Made by a program: the position numbers and the translations under genes. The notes under the pieces were generated by a model that saw nothing but the letters and a program-made list of their open reading frames with translations, searched no databases and was not told where the DNA came from. Positions 61,529 to 61,993 of a stretch of 61,993 nt of DNA are shown here, piece after piece. The stretch covers positions 1-61,993 of the forward strand of contig JAYMSP010000272.1 in the NCBI GenBank assembly GCA_036897095.1. The letters run 5' to 3'. This DNA comes from Plantago elongata (taxonomy: Eukaryota; Streptophyta; Magnoliopsida; Lamiales; Plantaginaceae). Numbering within the stretch: position 1 is the first letter of the stretch; each line of letters begins with the position of its first letter.

Positions 61529-61993
61529 TTTCTTTATATATATAAAATCAATCTGTCTAAAATTAAAACAAAATGAAGATGTTGAATGTGATGTGTGCAT
61601 ATGTACACATATAAAATTTAAGCTAAATAGAAGGAATTGTGAGCCAAACCGATTCAGATTGGCTGCTTTCGATGGTGCGTTGCTGCTCTAGGTTAGCCAT
61701 AAATTTAAATAAAGTGTGAAACTGGGGAGATATAATTGAGTGTGTTGTATACTTTAATATTTATTAATAGAAAAGAATCTCAACGTGAGATTTATAAAGG
61801 GCTGAAGGATTGGATGATCAATGAAATTTACAATTATTTATTATTTACTATAAATAAGAAGAAAAAATCTACTGTCATGTATATGTATATATATATATGT
61901 ACATATACATATGTATATAATATATGTATATGTACATATACATATGTATATACATATATGTATATATATATACATATATACATATATACATAT
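61529..61993. other. NRAMP-B upstream region and AT-palindrome microsatellite
   Basis: The first ~20 bases upstream of the ATG include TATATATATAAAG. A real TATA box would have to lie further out and was not assigned. From ~61878 to the window end the sequence is a compound ATGTATAT/GTACATATACATATG repeat with many self-complementary stretches, able to form hairpins and probably continuing beyond the window. Confidence 0.6.

Noticed and set aside
1..61993. CRISPR array, prokaryotic operons or an organellar insertion
   Set aside because: No regularly spaced repeats with unique spacers, no Shine-Dalgarno-type operons, and no long uninterrupted plastid or mitochondrial genes were seen.

Overview
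This is a window of plant nuclear DNA, from a eudicot as far as can be told. The evidence is intron-rich genes with GT-AG (and one probable AT-AC) splice sites, plant-type families (a P-class PPR protein, a plant SWI3C, GH35 beta-galactosidases with and without a SUEL lectin tail), and AT-rich intergenic DNA with SINE, MITE and CACTA remains. The species cannot be named from the sequence. Exons were placed by hand from splice sites, reading frame and paralog comparison.

Layout, left to right: (1) 0.7-2.1 kb (+), an intronless organellar PPR gene. (2) 5.5-9.8 kb (+), NRAMP-A, a 13-exon Mn/Fe/Cd-type metal transporter. (3) 10.7-11.3 kb (+), a broken Mn-CDF (MTP9/10-like) transporter gene, cut short by a CACTA transposon end. 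(4) 13.0-20.8 and 21.8-28.7 kb (+), two tandem GH35 beta-galactosidases. The first has a C-terminal SUEL lectin domain. The second stops at the start of that domain but keeps a decayed copy of the last lectin exon downstream. (5) 30.1-32.0 kb (-), OGG1, the 8-oxoguanine DNA glycosylase. (6) 34.3-42.1 kb (-), BMS1, the 40S-ribosome-assembly GTPase, with 18 exons and a probable U12-type AT-AC intron. (7) 42.8-44.9 kb, the collapsed second copy of a tandem duplication that once covered BMS1; only the two ends of the unit remain. (8) 45-49.6 kb, repeat-rich DNA with no convincing gene. (9) 49.8-55.5 kb (+), SWI3C, a SWI/SNF chromatin-remodelling subunit. (10) 56.5-61.5 kb (-), NRAMP-B, an inverted paralog of NRAMP-A. 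Its 12 non-first exons match NRAMP-A in length exactly, and its introns carry SINEs and a TIR element.

The genes do not form a pathway. Two local themes stand out. One is metal homeostasis: two NRAMP importers about 47 kb apart in opposite orientation, plus a dead Mn-CDF exporter beside one of them. The other is duplication followed by decay: the BGAL pair losing a lectin domain, and the BMS1 duplication collapsing. I found no prokaryote-like defence or biosynthetic system. The points most worth a second look are the AT-AC intron in BMS1, the relic lectin exon, the MTP pseudogene, the collapsed BMS1 duplication, the SINE with a perfect 17-bp target duplication, and a hairpin at 3.5 kb.
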